From NCBI RefSeq assembly GCF_002906165.1, contig NZ_PPCN01000013.1, positions 114,828 to 178,827 of the forward strand: DNA of 64,000 bases. Reading direction: 5' to 3'. The position numbers were made by a program, and so were the translations under genes. Positions 6,808 through 15,970 of this stretch are shown in pieces (positions within the stretch are counted from its first letter, which is position 1; every line of letters begins with the position of its first letter). The notes beneath the pieces were generated by a model, which did not search any database, had not been told where the DNA came from, and saw nothing but the letters and a program-made list of their open reading frames with translations. Source of the DNA: Roseibium marinum (GTDB taxonomy: Bacteria; Pseudomonadota; Alphaproteobacteria; Rhizobiales; Stappiaceae).

Positions 6808-8733
6808 TTAAATCCCGCTGCGAACCGGTTCCCGCTTCCGCTCAAGCAACACCCCGGCGGCCTCCATGCGTCCGGCGGGTGTGTCCGCGGACTCGGCACC
6901 GTAGTTGGTCCATATCCGGAACCCGTCCGTGTCCCGGCAGCGTACGCCGCCTTCAAGGTCCATCGTCTCGATGCCGGCGTCCCGGCAAAGTTCCGAATAG
7001 AGCCGCTTGAGGGCGGCTTCATCGCACCATCCGCCGACATAGGTCAGATGGCCTGAGCGCAGGATCGCTGGCTGGCCGTCCTCCAGTTCAAAAACGGTAT
7101 CCGCGGCCCCTTCGAGTTCTTCCCGGTATCCGGTGAAACAGCCGCCGCCCCTGAGCGGCATAGGCATGTCGGGCCGCATCGTTTCGACGCGCGAGACGGT
7201 CACGTCCAGCCCCGGCATGTCCGGGGGGAGCGGAACCGGGATCACCATGTCGGCATTGCGGGCCGCCGTGCGCGGTCCCAGAACCACTTTCGCATCCGCG
7301 TCGGCAAGGACCTTCTTCAGATCCTGGGGCATATAGATCAGCCCGGGCGCCGCAACGATCTTGTAGCCGGAAAAATCCCGGGTTTCACCGCGGAGAATGT
7401 CGACGGACAGGCCGAGCTTGCGCAGGGCCTTGTAGGTTTCGAAAACCAGCTGGAAATAGCTGAGACCCGCGCCGTGCGGCTGGGTGGTCCAGGCGAAGTC
7501 GGCGTCGTAATCGAAGATCAGCGCCACCGGAGCCCGGGGGGCCGAGACATCCGGGGCTTGCCGCAATTCGTCGGCGACCCTGCGGGCTTCCAGCAAGGCC
7601 GGGGCATCGGCGTTGTCCGGGCGCAGCATGCCCGCATGCATCTGTTCCTGCGCGAAGGGGGCCTGTCTCCAGCGGAAATAACAGACCGCCTCGGCGCCAT
7701 GGGCATAGGCTTCCCAGGCCCACAGCCGCATCATGCCCGGCAGCGGCGCCGGATTGTGCGGGGCCCAGTTCACCGGGCCGGGCTGCTGTTCCATCACCCA
7801 CCAGCGCCCCTTGCCGACGGCGCGGTAGAGATCGTGGTGGAAGGCCTGAAAATCCGGGTCTCCCTGACGGGCGAAGGCCCGCTGCCAGGCGTCGTCGGCA
7901 CCGACCCGGTCTTCCAGGAACCCGAGCGGATAGCTGTCCCAGGTTGCGATCTCCAGGTCGTCGCCGACCTTGAAGTGGTCGAAATCGGTGAACCGGCCCA
8001 TGTAATTGTGGCTGATCGGCGCGTCGGAGACCTTGCGAATGATCTCCACCTGCCGCCTGTTGAAACCGACAACCTGATCGGATGAAAAGCGCCGGAAAGC
8101 CAGCGTATGCGACGGGTTGGGCTCCGTGACGGTCAGGTTTGGCAGGCCGATCTCGTCGAAGGAGGCATATTCCATCGACCAGAAGACGTTTCCCCAGGCG
8201 CGGTTCAGCGCCTCGATGCTGCCGTAGCGGGTTTCGAGCCAGAGGCGGAAGGCTTTCAGCGCGGCCTCCGAGTAGGACAGGATGGTGTCGTGGCAGCCAT
8301 ACTCGTTGTCGGTCTGCCAGGCGGCGATATACGGGTTTTTGCCGTAGCGCCCGGCGACCAGAGCGACGATGCGGTCGCTTTCCCGCCGGAAGCCCTCATG
8401 GGAAAAGCAGTAGTGGCGGCGGGAGCCGAAGCCGCGCGGTTTGCCGTCGGCATCGACGGCGATCATGTCGGGATGTTTTTCAACCACCCAGCGGGGTGGA
8501 GTTGCCGTCGGCGTGCCGAGCACCACCTTCAGCCCCGCCTGACCAAGCGTTTCGATGGCCCGGTCGAGCCAGTCGAATTCCAGCTTGCCTTCACAGGGCT
8601 CGATGCGCGACCAGGCGAATTCGCCGACCCGGACCCAGGTGAGGCCGGTTTCCGCCATGCGGCGCGCGTCGGCCTCCCAGATCTCTTCCGGCCAATGTTC
8701 GGGATAATAACACGTGCCAAGAGTACGTTTCAT
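6808..8733 (-). CDS. GH42 beta-galactosidase
   Basis: Cytoplasmic glycoside hydrolase of 641 aa with no signal peptide, last gene of the galactoside operon. The N-terminus YYPEHWPEEIWEADARRM is the GH42 hallmark. The acid/base Glu is E144 in the TDNEYGCH motif, and the likely nucleophile is E315 in WWVMEQQPGPVNW. After the TIM barrel come the trimerisation domain (about 390-590) and a short C-terminal beta domain. It would hydrolyse terminal beta-galactosides imported by the CUT1 transporter of the same locus. The absence of a secretion signal fits uptake of intact oligosaccharides or galactosyl-glycerols. Confidence 0.95.
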   Translation of the reverse strand: MKRTLGTCYYPEHWPEEIWEADARRMAETGLTWVRVGEFAWSRIEPCEGKLEFDWLDRAIETLGQAGLKVVLGTPTATPPRWVVEKHPDMIAVDADGKPRGFGSRRHYCFSHEGFRRESDRIVALVAGRYGKNPYIAAWQTDNEYGCHDTILSYSEAALKAFRLWLETRYGSIEALNRAWGNVFWSMEYASFDEIGLPNLTVTEPNPSHTLAFRRFSSDQVVGFNRRQVEIIRKVSDAPISHNYMGRFTDFDHFKVGDDLEIATWDSYPLGFLEDRVGADDAWQRAFARQGDPDFQAFHHDLYRAVGKGRWWVMEQQPGPVNWAPHNPAPLPGMMRLWAWEAYAHGAEAVCYFRWRQAPFAQEQMHAGMLRPDNADAPALLEARRVADELRQAPDVSAPRAPVALIFDYDADFAWTTQPHGAGLSYFQLVFETYKALRKLGLSVDILRGETRDFSGYKIVAAPGLIYMPQDLKKVLADADAKVVLGPRTAARNADMVIPVPLPPDMPGLDVTVSRVETMRPDMPMPLRGGGCFTGYREELEGAADTVFELEDGQPAILRSGHLTYVGGWCDEAALKRLYSELCRDAGIETMDLEGGVRCRDTDGFRIWTNYGAESADTPAGRMEAAGVLLERKREPVRSGI

Positions 8734-8777
8734 GTGATCACCTTGATCGGCCCGCGGTCATATCAACGCAGGAGGCT

Positions 8778-9617
8778 CTAGAGAATTACGCGATGTTCCG
8801 TCTGGCCGCGAACGCCAACCCTTGTGGTCCAGGTCTTGCCATCGGATTCCCCGGACAGGTCGAGCGCCGCCGAGGTCACAAACAGCGTCTGCATGTCCGG
8901 ACCGCCGAAGGCCGGGCAGGTGGTCTGGCTGGCAGGAAAGGAGACTTCCCCGGCAAAACCGCCGTCCGGCGCGTAGCGGGCAACGCGGCCCGCTTGCCAT
9001 TGGGCATTCCATAAAAAGCCCTCGCTGTCGACAACCGCGCCGTCGGGAAAAAGGCCTTCTTCGGAGAAATCCCTGAACAGCGCCGGTGTTCCCGTTGGCC
9101 ATCCTTCCTCGTCCAGGGCGATCTGCTGAAGCAGTTGTTTGTCCGTATCGGCAAAATAGGCGGTCCTGCCGTCGGGGGAGAAGCAGATGGCGTTGGTGAC
9201 GGTAATGTCACCGAACAGCTTGCGCAGCTCGCCCTTGTAATAGCGATAGATCGATCCGGCACCCGGCTCGGCGTTGAAGCCCATGGTGCCGATCCAGAAC
9301 CCGCCCTTCGGGTCGGCGCGGCCGTCGTTTGAGCGGGTTACCGGGTTGTCCGCCTCCAGGTCGACAAGTTTGCGCGATGTCTCGGCATCCAGATCGAACA
9401 GGAACAGCATGCTGGCGCTTGCGATGAGCAGTTCCGTTTCGCTGACCCAGCCCGCGGCCGAAACATACTCATCGAACTGCCAGGATTTAGGCGCTCCGTC
9501 TTCATTGCTCATCAGCCGCTTGTTGAGGATATCGAGCCAGAACAGCTGCCTGCGCTCCGGATGCCAGAGCGGGCCTTCACCCACCTCACAGCGGCGGTCG
9601 TCAAAGATTTCTATCAT
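8778..9617 (-). CDS. SMP-30/gluconolactonase-family sugar lactonase
   Basis: Predicted cytoplasmic aldonolactonase of 279 aa (SMP-30/LRE beta-propeller). The start ATG has AGGAG upstream; longer in-frame starts would overlap the dgoA gene. Metal ligands of the family are visible: Glu in CEVGEGPLWHP near the start, Asn in TRSNDGRADPKGGFWIGTM, and Asp in FPDGAVVDSEGFLWNAQW. In this operon it would open the galactonolactone made by the SDR dehydrogenase to galactonate, feeding DgoK/DgoA after dehydration. Only four bases separate it from dgoA, so it is clearly in the same operon. Confidence 0.92.
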   Translation of the reverse strand: MIEIFDDRRCEVGEGPLWHPERRQLFWLDILNKRLMSNEDGAPKSWQFDEYVSAAGWVSETELLIASASMLFLFDLDAETSRKLVDLEADNPVTRSNDGRADPKGGFWIGTMGFNAEPGAGSIYRYYKGELRKLFGDITVTNAICFSPDGRTAYFADTDKQLLQQIALDEEGWPTGTPALFRDFSEEGLFPDGAVVDSEGFLWNAQWQAGRVARYAPDGGFAGEVSFPASQTTCPAFGGPDMQTLFVTSAALDLSGESDGKTWTTRVGVRGQTEHRVIL

Positions 9618-9621
9618 GGAT

Positions 9622-10236
9622 CTACTCCTCGGTTGAAACCGCCGCATCGTAGGCGGCAACGATCTTCTCCGCGCGCTGCCGGATTTCAGCGACCGTGAAG
9701 CCCGGCTTGAAGAGCGCGGTGCCGATGCCGAAACCGGTTGCACCGGCCCTGATCCAGTTGCTGAAATTATCCGGTCCCGCGCCGCCGACCGCATAGGTCA
9801 CGGTTCCCTTCGGCAGGACCGCGAGCATGGCCTTCAGACCGTCGGGGCCGATGAGCGATGCCGGGAAGAACTTCAGGCCGTCGGCTCCGCCACGCAGGGC
9901 GGTGAAACATTCGCTCGGTGTCATGACGCCCGGAAAGGAGGACATGCCTTCCGCTTTTGTCGCCGCGATCACTTCCGGATTGCAGTCCGGCGAAACGATC
10001 AGGGTTCCTCCGGCGGCCTTGACGTCCCGGACCTGTGCGGGTTCCAGAACGGTTCCCGCGCCGATTTCCGCCACATCGGAAAACTTTCCGGCCATGGCGC
10101 CAATGCTTTTCAGCGGGTCCGGGGAATTGAGCGGGACTTCTATCCGGGTGATGCCGGCTTTAATCAGGCATTCGGTCACGGGCAGAGCTTCGTCCGGGGT
10201 CAGCCCGCGCAAAATCGCGATAAGGTTGCGGCTCAT
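9622..10236 (-). CDS. dgoA: 2-dehydro-3-deoxy-6-phosphogalactonate aldolase
   Basis: Class I KDPG/KDPGal aldolase of 204 aa. The Schiff-base lysine is K122 in GADGLKFFPAS and the catalytic Glu is E33 in RIEVPLNSP, whose PLNSP ending is characteristic of DgoA rather than Eda. It cleaves 2-dehydro-3-deoxy-6-phosphogalactonate to pyruvate and glyceraldehyde 3-phosphate. Its ATG overlaps the stop of dgoK by four bases (ATGA), so the kinase and aldolase are translationally coupled. Confidence 0.94.
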   Translation of the reverse strand: MSRNLIAILRGLTPDEALPVTECLIKAGITRIEVPLNSPDPLKSIGAMAGKFSDVAEIGAGTVLEPAQVRDVKAAGGTLIVSPDCNPEVIAATKAEGMSSFPGVMTPSECFTALRGGADGLKFFPASLIGPDGLKAMLAVLPKGTVTYAVGGAGPDNFSNWIRAGATGFGIGTALFKPGFTVAEIRQRAEKIVAAYDAAVSTEE

Positions 10237-11141
10237 GAGGATACCTTTGAACAGGAAGAATAGGCGAGGGTGAGGCCTTTCAGCGTGATGGTGTCCGCAT
10301 CCAGCAGTCCGGCACTGTGGCCGAGGCTTTCCAGGGCGGTCCGGTAGGTTCTTGCCAGGGTGTCGCTGCCCAGGATCGCAATCGGCAGGTTAGCAATGTC
10401 CTGGCGCACCGCCGCCAGTTCCACACCGATGAGCAGTCCGGACAGGCGTCCGCGGGCCTGCTCCGGACCGAGGCCCGCGATCAGACCCGCCGCCCTGACG
10501 CCGAAGAGTTCCGCCGCGAGCCGCGCCGGTTCCTTATCCATGTCCCCAACGGCTTTCCTGAAGGCATCCATGTCCATGTCTTGCTGCGAGAGGCCGTGAC
10601 GCAGGACCGATTGGCCGGACAGCAGCGCAAACAATTCGCCCGTCATGAAAGTTGTGAAAGCCGTTATCCGGCCGCCATCCAGAAACACCCATTTCGTGTG
10701 CGTTCCCGGCAGGCACAGCAGCCCCTTGAATTCGGGATCTCCGGCAAGAAACCCGGCGATCTGCGTTTCCTCGCCGCGCATGACATCGGCGGGCTCAAGC
10801 TGCTTGATGCCGGGCAGGATGCGCACATCGAGACGGGCGTCCCGGGTGGCGACGATCGTGGCGTCCCCGATGGTGGGCGGCGGGCAGGGCGTCGTCTTGT
10901 ACGGCGCCTCGGCCCAGCCCTGGCGGGAGCCGGCCATGCCGCAGACGATTACCGCTGTCCCGCGGCCCTCGCTCAAAAGGTCTTCGGTCAGATCGAGAAG
11001 CGCGGGTTCGAATTCATGCGGGGCGAGTTTGCCCATGCCCTTCGCGGAGCTGCGGTGGGCGATTGTCTTCCCGGAACCGTCGATAGCCCAGATACGCAGA
11101 TTGGTTGTTCCCCAATCCACCGCGATCCAGTCTGCCGTCAT
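10233..11141 (-). CDS. dgoK: 2-dehydro-3-deoxygalactonokinase
   Basis: Phosphorylates 2-dehydro-3-deoxygalactonate at O6. From the chosen start the protein is 302 aa, beginning MTADWIAVDWGTTNLRIW, which aligns with the phosphate-binding strand at the very start of known DgoK proteins and has AGGA just upstream. An alternative ATG at 11168 overlaps the SDR stop codon by four bases and would add nine residues; coupling makes this equally possible. Other landmarks are VVCGMAGSRQGWAEAPY, the LLCLPGTHTKWV segment and FMTGELFALL. It sits between the SDR dehydrogenase and the aldolase. Confidence 0.92.
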   Translation of the reverse strand: MTADWIAVDWGTTNLRIWAIDGSGKTIAHRSSAKGMGKLAPHEFEPALLDLTEDLLSEGRGTAVIVCGMAGSRQGWAEAPYKTTPCPPPTIGDATIVATRDARLDVRILPGIKQLEPADVMRGEETQIAGFLAGDPEFKGLLCLPGTHTKWVFLDGGRITAFTTFMTGELFALLSGQSVLRHGLSQQDMDMDAFRKAVGDMDKEPARLAAELFGVRAAGLIAGLGPEQARGRLSGLLIGVELAAVRQDIANLPIAILGSDTLARTYRTALESLGHSAGLLDADTITLKGLTLAYSSCSKVSS

Positions 11142-11164
11142 CGGTCCTGGGTTTTCCTGGGGTG

Positions 11165-11929
11165 TCATCCGGTCACCACAACTCCGCCATCGACCACGAG
11201 GGACTGGCCGGTCATCGCCTTGCTGGCGCGGGAGGCCAGGAACAGCACCGGGTCGACCATGTCTTCTGGCACAAGCTCCACCTTGAGGCACTGACGGTCG
11301 ATATGGGCCGCCAGCCCTTCCGGCGTTACCCAAAGGTCCTTCTGCCTTTGGGTCAGCACCCAACCCGGCGCCATGGCGTTGACGCGGATGTTGTCCGGCC
11401 CGAATTCGCGCGCCAGGCTGCGGGTCATGCCGTTGATGCCGGAATTGGCCGTCGTGTAGGACGGGAAACCGTCCCCTCCCATCATGTAGGAAATGGAGGA
11501 GAAGTTGACGATCGAGCCGCCTCCGGCGGCGCGCATGCCGGCGATCACCTGCTGGCAGGCGAAGAAATAGGATTTCAGGTTGATGGCCTGGGACCAGTCC
11601 CAGAACGCCTCGTCGACCTCTTCGGTCTTGTGGCGTTTGTCGTTGGCGGCATTGTTGACCAGCACGGTGATGGCGCCCTGGGCTTCCGCCGCTTCTGTCA
11701 TCGCGCGTTTCAGCGCGGCAATATCCGTGATGTCGCAGGGTAGAAAGAGAGGGCGCTGTCCGTGTTTTTCCTGCATCTCGTCGCAAAAGGCGGATGCATC
11801 CGAACGCTGGACGAAAGCGACCTTGGCACCCTGGGCAAGAAAACCGTCGGTGAGCGCCGCGCCGATGCCGGACCCGCCGCCGGTGATGAAGACCGATGCA
11901 TCCTTGAGATCCGGAAAGTTGGCGTACAT
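11165..11929 (-). CDS. SDR-family sugar dehydrogenase, probable galactose 1-dehydrogenase; catalytic Lys replaced
   Basis: Short-chain dehydrogenase of 254 aa with AAGGAAA upstream of its ATG. The cofactor loop GGGSGIG is at residues 17-23, NNAA at 92-95 and the catalytic Ser in FSSIS at about 144-147. The active-site Tyr is Y158, but the residue four positions on is Asn162 (codon AAT), so the usual YxxxK reads YTTAN. In this operon the expected reaction is oxidation of D-galactose to galactonolactone. The missing Lys could mean altered chemistry, a different proton relay, or a subfamily I do not recognise. The rest of the fold is intact. Confidence 0.85.
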   Translation of the reverse strand: MYANFPDLKDASVFITGGGSGIGAALTDGFLAQGAKVAFVQRSDASAFCDEMQEKHGQRPLFLPCDITDIAALKRAMTEAAEAQGAITVLVNNAANDKRHKTEEVDEAFWDWSQAINLKSYFFACQQVIAGMRAAGGGSIVNFSSISYMMGGDGFPSYTTANSGINGMTRSLAREFGPDNIRVNAMAPGWVLTQRQKDLWVTPEGLAAHIDRQCLKVELVPEDMVDPVLFLASRASKAMTGQSLVVDGGVVVTG

Positions 11930-11981
11930 TTGAGTTTCCTTCGTTCATGCTTGCGGCTTGAACCGGGTGCCTGGAGACGGC

Positions 11982-14060
11982 TCAGAGCCGCCTTCCTTCC
12001 AGCACCCAGATCGTCTGCGGGAACCGCCAGGGGAGTGTCAGGCCGTGGGACATGAGATATTGTCCGCTGGCATCAAGATCTGTTTGCTTAAGCAGTGGCG
12101 CGCCGCGTGACAAGCGCGAAGCATCGTCCCGATTGGTCAGGGTTATCCTGTATGTCGTCTCCGGGTTCAGGCCGGTGAGGCGAAGCGGATACGGCAGGAT
12201 CTGGTCGGAGGTGCGGATCTGCGCCGCGAAAACCACGAAGCGGTCACCTTCTTCCGAGAGTTGCTGTTCCGCGATCACGGCCGGGTCGGCGCTGTCCAGA
12301 CGCAGGATGTCCGCCCGCATCATCCAGTCGCGGTTGGCCTTCCACCAACTTGTCACCTGGCGCAGGGTGTCCGCCTCGGTGTCCGTCAATTCACGCGGGT
12401 CCATCTCGAACCCCATGTGCCGCTGGGCGGCCGTCCAGGCGCGAATGCCGATGTCGAGCATCCGTCCGGACGTATGGCAGCGGCGCGGTCCGACATGGGA
12501 TCCGGTAACGGATGCCGGCAGGAACAGCGCCGCGTCGTGCTGGATGCGCTGGCGCTCCAGCGCGTCGTTGCTATCGGAGAGCCAGACCCGCTGGGTGCGC
12601 TCCAGAATGCCGAAGTCGATACGCCCGCCGCCCGACGAGCAGCTTTCGATCTCGACATTCGGAAAATCCGCCCGCAGCCGGTCCAACAGCGCGTAGACGC
12701 CCTCGGTCTGGGCGCTGTCGATGACCGGAAGAACCCTGTTGTGGTCCCACTTGATGTAGCCGACATCGTTGTTTGAGAGGATGTCGGCGATGTGGTCATA
12801 AAGGTAGGTGCGCACATCCTTCCGGGACATGTCGAGGACAAGCTGCTGGCGGCCGCGGATCTGATCCGCCGGTCCAAGCACCCAGTCGGGATGGGCGCGC
12901 TGGAGGTCGCTGTCCTCGTTGATCATCTCCGGTTCGAACCAGATGCCGAATTCCAGGCCGAGGGCCTTGATATGATCTATAAGCGGGGTCAGGCCGTCGG
13001 GGTACTTGCGGCGGTCGACGGTCCAGTCTCCCAGAGACGAGGTGTCGTCGTCGCGGCGTCCGAACCAGCCGTCGTCCAGCACAAAGCGCTCGGCCCCCAG
13101 GTTCGCCGCCTGCGAGGCGATGGATTTGAGCTCGTCGAGCTTGTGATCGAAATAGACCGCTTCCCAGCAGTTGTAGTGCACCGGGCGCGACGCGCGGGCG
13201 CCCTTGACGATGTGATCGCGGACGTGCCGCTGGAAGAGGACCGCCGCGCCGTTGAGGCCTTTCGGCGACCAGGCGGCATAGAGCGGGGCGGTCTGAAAAA
13301 ACCGCCCCTTCGCCATGCTTGCGGAAGCGTGGCCGAACTGGACCTGCCGCCGTCCGTCCGCCAGTTCTTCCGTCACCATTCTGTGTCCGCCGGACCAGCC
13401 GTAGTGGAAGGCATAGGCCTCGCCCTGAGTGTTCGTCGTCGCGGCATTGCAGACGATCAACCCGGGGAAATGAGCGTGGTCCGTGCGGCCGGTCCGGTTG
13501 TCGCGCAGGCGCGCACCCGGCGCGAAGGCAAGGCGGCGGGTCAGAAATTCGGCGCACCAGCGGCCGGAAAACTCGATCATTTCATCCAGATGCGCGGGAG
13601 TGGGCAGCACCGGCGCCGCCAGCCAGTCCACTTGGATCTCGTCCACGCTGTCAAGCCGTGTCCGCAACTTCAGGAGTGAGGTTTCCGGTGTCAGCGCCAG
13701 ATCGAAGCTCAGGCTGAGGCCAAGGCTGCTGTCGGTGAAGACAAGCGTATGTCCGTGTTCCGTCTCCTCTTCGCTTTCAAAGCGGAAGGACGGCGCGAGC
13801 GGCTGTCCGGCGGCGCTGCGGGCGGTCAGACCCGTCTGGCCGGGGAAGGTGCGGGAGGCTTCCGGGTTCAGGCTGACGGGAGCGTTGGCGTCGATCATGC
13901 CGCCGGTGACGTCCATGACGGAGGCCGCGGCCAGGGTGCCGATATTCTCGCTTTCCGGCAGGGCCGGGCCCCAGTAGACGACTTCCGGCAGGCGGTCCTC
14001 GAAGCTTGCGAGAACCAGGCTCTGACGGGTGTCGCTTAGATGCCAGGTCCTAGCCCGCAT
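11982..14060 (-). CDS. GH36 alpha-galactosidase
   Basis: Cytoplasmic alpha-galactosidase of 692 aa with no signal peptide. An N-terminal beta-sandwich covers about 1-285. The barrel follows, with NCWEAVYFDHK, FVLDDGWFGRRDDD (substrate contacts), the nucleophile Asp439 in YIKWDHNR, and the acid/base loop WLSDSNDALERQRIQ (about 493-507). Length and order fit bacterial GH36 enzymes. It removes terminal alpha-galactosyl groups, for example from melibiose, raffinose-type sugars or galactosyl-glycerols. It follows the permease gene by 54 bp and precedes the SDR gene, so it is central to the operon. Confidence 0.95.
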   Translation of the reverse strand: MRARTWHLSDTRQSLVLASFEDRLPEVVYWGPALPESENIGTLAAASVMDVTGGMIDANAPVSLNPEASRTFPGQTGLTARSAAGQPLAPSFRFESEEETEHGHTLVFTDSSLGLSLSFDLALTPETSLLKLRTRLDSVDEIQVDWLAAPVLPTPAHLDEMIEFSGRWCAEFLTRRLAFAPGARLRDNRTGRTDHAHFPGLIVCNAATTNTQGEAYAFHYGWSGGHRMVTEELADGRRQVQFGHASASMAKGRFFQTAPLYAAWSPKGLNGAAVLFQRHVRDHIVKGARASRPVHYNCWEAVYFDHKLDELKSIASQAANLGAERFVLDDGWFGRRDDDTSSLGDWTVDRRKYPDGLTPLIDHIKALGLEFGIWFEPEMINEDSDLQRAHPDWVLGPADQIRGRQQLVLDMSRKDVRTYLYDHIADILSNNDVGYIKWDHNRVLPVIDSAQTEGVYALLDRLRADFPNVEIESCSSGGGRIDFGILERTQRVWLSDSNDALERQRIQHDAALFLPASVTGSHVGPRRCHTSGRMLDIGIRAWTAAQRHMGFEMDPRELTDTEADTLRQVTSWWKANRDWMMRADILRLDSADPAVIAEQQLSEEGDRFVVFAAQIRTSDQILPYPLRLTGLNPETTYRITLTNRDDASRLSRGAPLLKQTDLDASGQYLMSHGLTLPWRFPQTIWVLEGRRL

Positions 14061-14114
14061 TTCTCTCGCTCCCCGCGCCCTGCGTCGTGTGTTGGCGAAC
14101 TGGTTGCGGGCAGG

Positions 14115-14963
14115 TCATTTGACGGCTCCGAGGGTCAGGCCGGCGATGAAGTGGCGCTGCATCAGGAAGAACATCGCGACCGGCGGCAGGGCGGCGACGA
14201 TGGAGCCGGCGCTCATCAGGTGGTAGGCGGCGCGGTACTGGGAATTGAAGGAGGTGATGCCCGCCGTCACCGGCTGGCTCTCGACACCCTGGGTCAGAAC
14301 AATCGCCCAGAAATAGTCGTTCCAGATGAAGGTGAAGATCAGCACGGAAAGCGCGGCGATGGCCGGTTTCATCAGCGGCAGGACGACATACCAGAAGATC
14401 CGCCATTCAGCGACGCCCTCCACGCGGGCGGCCTCGATCAGCTCAAAGGGAAGCGCGCGGATGAAATTGCGCATGAACAGCGTGCAGAAGCCCGTCTGGA
14501 AGGCGATGTGGAACAGCACCAGGCCGGTGATGGTGTTGTAGAGGCCCATCTGCAGGGTGAGATCGCGCACGGGCACCATCAGGATCTGGAACGGCACGAA
14601 GTTGCCGGCCACGAACATGAAGAAGATCCAGATGTTGGCCTTGAACTTGTAGACGCCGAGGGCGAAGCCGGTCATGCAGGACAGTGTCACCGCGCCGATC
14701 ACCGTGGGAATGGTGATCTTGAACGAGTTCAGCAGATATTGCGGCATGTCCGATCCGGTGAACACCAGCGCGTAGTTGGTGAAGCCCTCGAAGGACGACG
14801 GCCAGCCCCAGTAGTTGGCGTTGGCGAAATCGCTGTCCGGTTTGACGGAGAAGATCGCCACCGCGATCAGCGGCAGCAGCCACAGGATCAGCGCCAGCGG
14901 CAGCAGGGTCTGGTAGCTGATCCGCCAGGTGCGCGAGGTGCGTTCTATCGGTGTGGGAAACAT
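14115..14963 (-). CDS. CUT1 sugar ABC transporter permease (MalG/AraQ-like)
   Basis: Inner-membrane permease of 282 aa with six predicted helices. The EAA loop, which docks the ATPase, reads ELIEAARVEGVAEWRIFWYVVLPLMKPA in two adjacent pieces and is strongly conserved. The start ATG follows the upstream permease stop by one base (TGA-G-ATG), so the two permeases form a coupled pair. It imports an alpha- or beta-galactoside together with the permease at 14965 and binding protein at 15971; the ATPase is probably the MalK-like product at 18187. Confidence 0.93.
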   Translation of the reverse strand: MFPTPIERTSRTWRISYQTLLPLALILWLLPLIAVAIFSVKPDSDFANANYWGWPSSFEGFTNYALVFTGSDMPQYLLNSFKITIPTVIGAVTLSCMTGFALGVYKFKANIWIFFMFVAGNFVPFQILMVPVRDLTLQMGLYNTITGLVLFHIAFQTGFCTLFMRNFIRALPFELIEAARVEGVAEWRIFWYVVLPLMKPAIAALSVLIFTFIWNDYFWAIVLTQGVESQPVTAGITSFNSQYRAAYHLMSAGSIVAALPPVAMFFLMQRHFIAGLTLGAVK

Positions 14964-14964
14964 C

Positions 14965-15882
14965 TCAGCGCGCCCTTTCTTCCTTGTACATCGACCACAG
15001 GAAATAGGCGATGAAGGCCAGCATGATCATGAACAGCACCACCGCGATGGCCGCGCCGTAGCCCATGCGGAAGCCGTATTCGGACAGCGCCACCTCGAAC
15101 ATGTAGAAGCTGAGAACCCGGCTGGCGCCGAAGGGGCCGCCGTTGGTCATGACCGAGATCAGGTCGAAGGAGCGCAGCGCGCCGATGATGGTCACCACGA
15201 AGGCGATGAAGGTGGCGGGGCGGAGTTGCGGCACGATGATGTACCACAGCATGCGCCAGCCCTTCGCGCCGTCGAGGCGTCCGGCTTCGATCTGCTCCGG
15301 ATCGACGGCATTGAGGCCGGTGAGATAGAGGATCATGCAATAGGCGGTCTGCGGCCACAGGCCGGCGACGATGATGCCGACGGTGACCCAGTTCTCGTCG
15401 CCGAGCACGTTCATCGGCGGCAGGCCGACCGCGCCCAGCAGCACGTTGAGAATGCCGAAGGTCGGATCGTAGAACCAGGTGAACACCAGGCCGACGACGA
15501 CCTGGGAAATCACGAAGGGGAAAAAGAAAAGCGACTTGTAGAGCCGGATGCCGGTCACGGTCTGATTCAGGAACAGCGCGATGAAAAGCCCCGCGGGAAT
15601 GGCGGCGAGATACAGAACCAGCCAAATGACGTTGTTCTTCAGCGAGGTGTAGAAGGCCTCGTCCCAGTAGAGCTCTTCGTAATTGTAGGTGCCGACAAAT
15701 TCCGCCTGACCCAGCCCGTCCCACTCGTAGAGCGAGAGGTTGAAGGACTGGAAGATCGGAAAGATCACGTAAAACAGGAAAAACAGAATTCCCGGAGCCA
15801 GGAACAGCCAGGGGGTGAGCCGTTGCTGGTTCCGGTGCCACCAGGAGTTCTGCCGCGATGCGGCGACGGACGCTTGGGCCAT
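14965..15882 (-). CDS. CUT1 sugar ABC transporter permease (MalF/UgpA-like)
   Basis: Permease of 305 aa with a polar N-terminus (MAQASVAASRQNSWWHRN) and six helices starting at WLFLAPGILFFLFYVIFPIF. Other landmarks are the FVGTYNYEELYWDEAFYTSL periplasmic segment and the EAA loop PEQIEAGRLDGAKGWRMLWY. I chose this ATG because upstream in-frame sequence overlaps the hairpin and the binding-protein gene and is non-homologous. Directly coupled to the next permease. Confidence 0.92.
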   Translation of the reverse strand: MAQASVAASRQNSWWHRNQQRLTPWLFLAPGILFFLFYVIFPIFQSFNLSLYEWDGLGQAEFVGTYNYEELYWDEAFYTSLKNNVIWLVLYLAAIPAGLFIALFLNQTVTGIRLYKSLFFFPFVISQVVVGLVFTWFYDPTFGILNVLLGAVGLPPMNVLGDENWVTVGIIVAGLWPQTAYCMILYLTGLNAVDPEQIEAGRLDGAKGWRMLWYIIVPQLRPATFIAFVVTIIGALRSFDLISVMTNGGPFGASRVLSFYMFEVALSEYGFRMGYGAAIAVVLFMIMLAFIAYFLWSMYKEERAR

Positions 15883-15920
15883 GTCGGGGCTCTTCGTGAG
15901 GGGCGGACGGAGGCTTCGAA

Positions 15921-15954
15921 AGCCGGACAGGGTGCGGTCGCACCCTGTCCGGCT
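15921..15954 (-). promoter_or_regulatory. Strong stem-loop between binding-protein and permease genes
   Basis: Arms 15921-15934 and 15941-15954 are exact complements, and the 6-base centre can pair two more bases. It lies 17 bases after the binding-protein stop on the minus-strand transcript and before the permease start. No U-tract follows, so it is better seen as an mRNA-stabilising or attenuating hairpin that keeps binding-protein levels high. Confidence 0.6.
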
Positions 15955-15970
15955 CCGGGTCGGACGAGCC

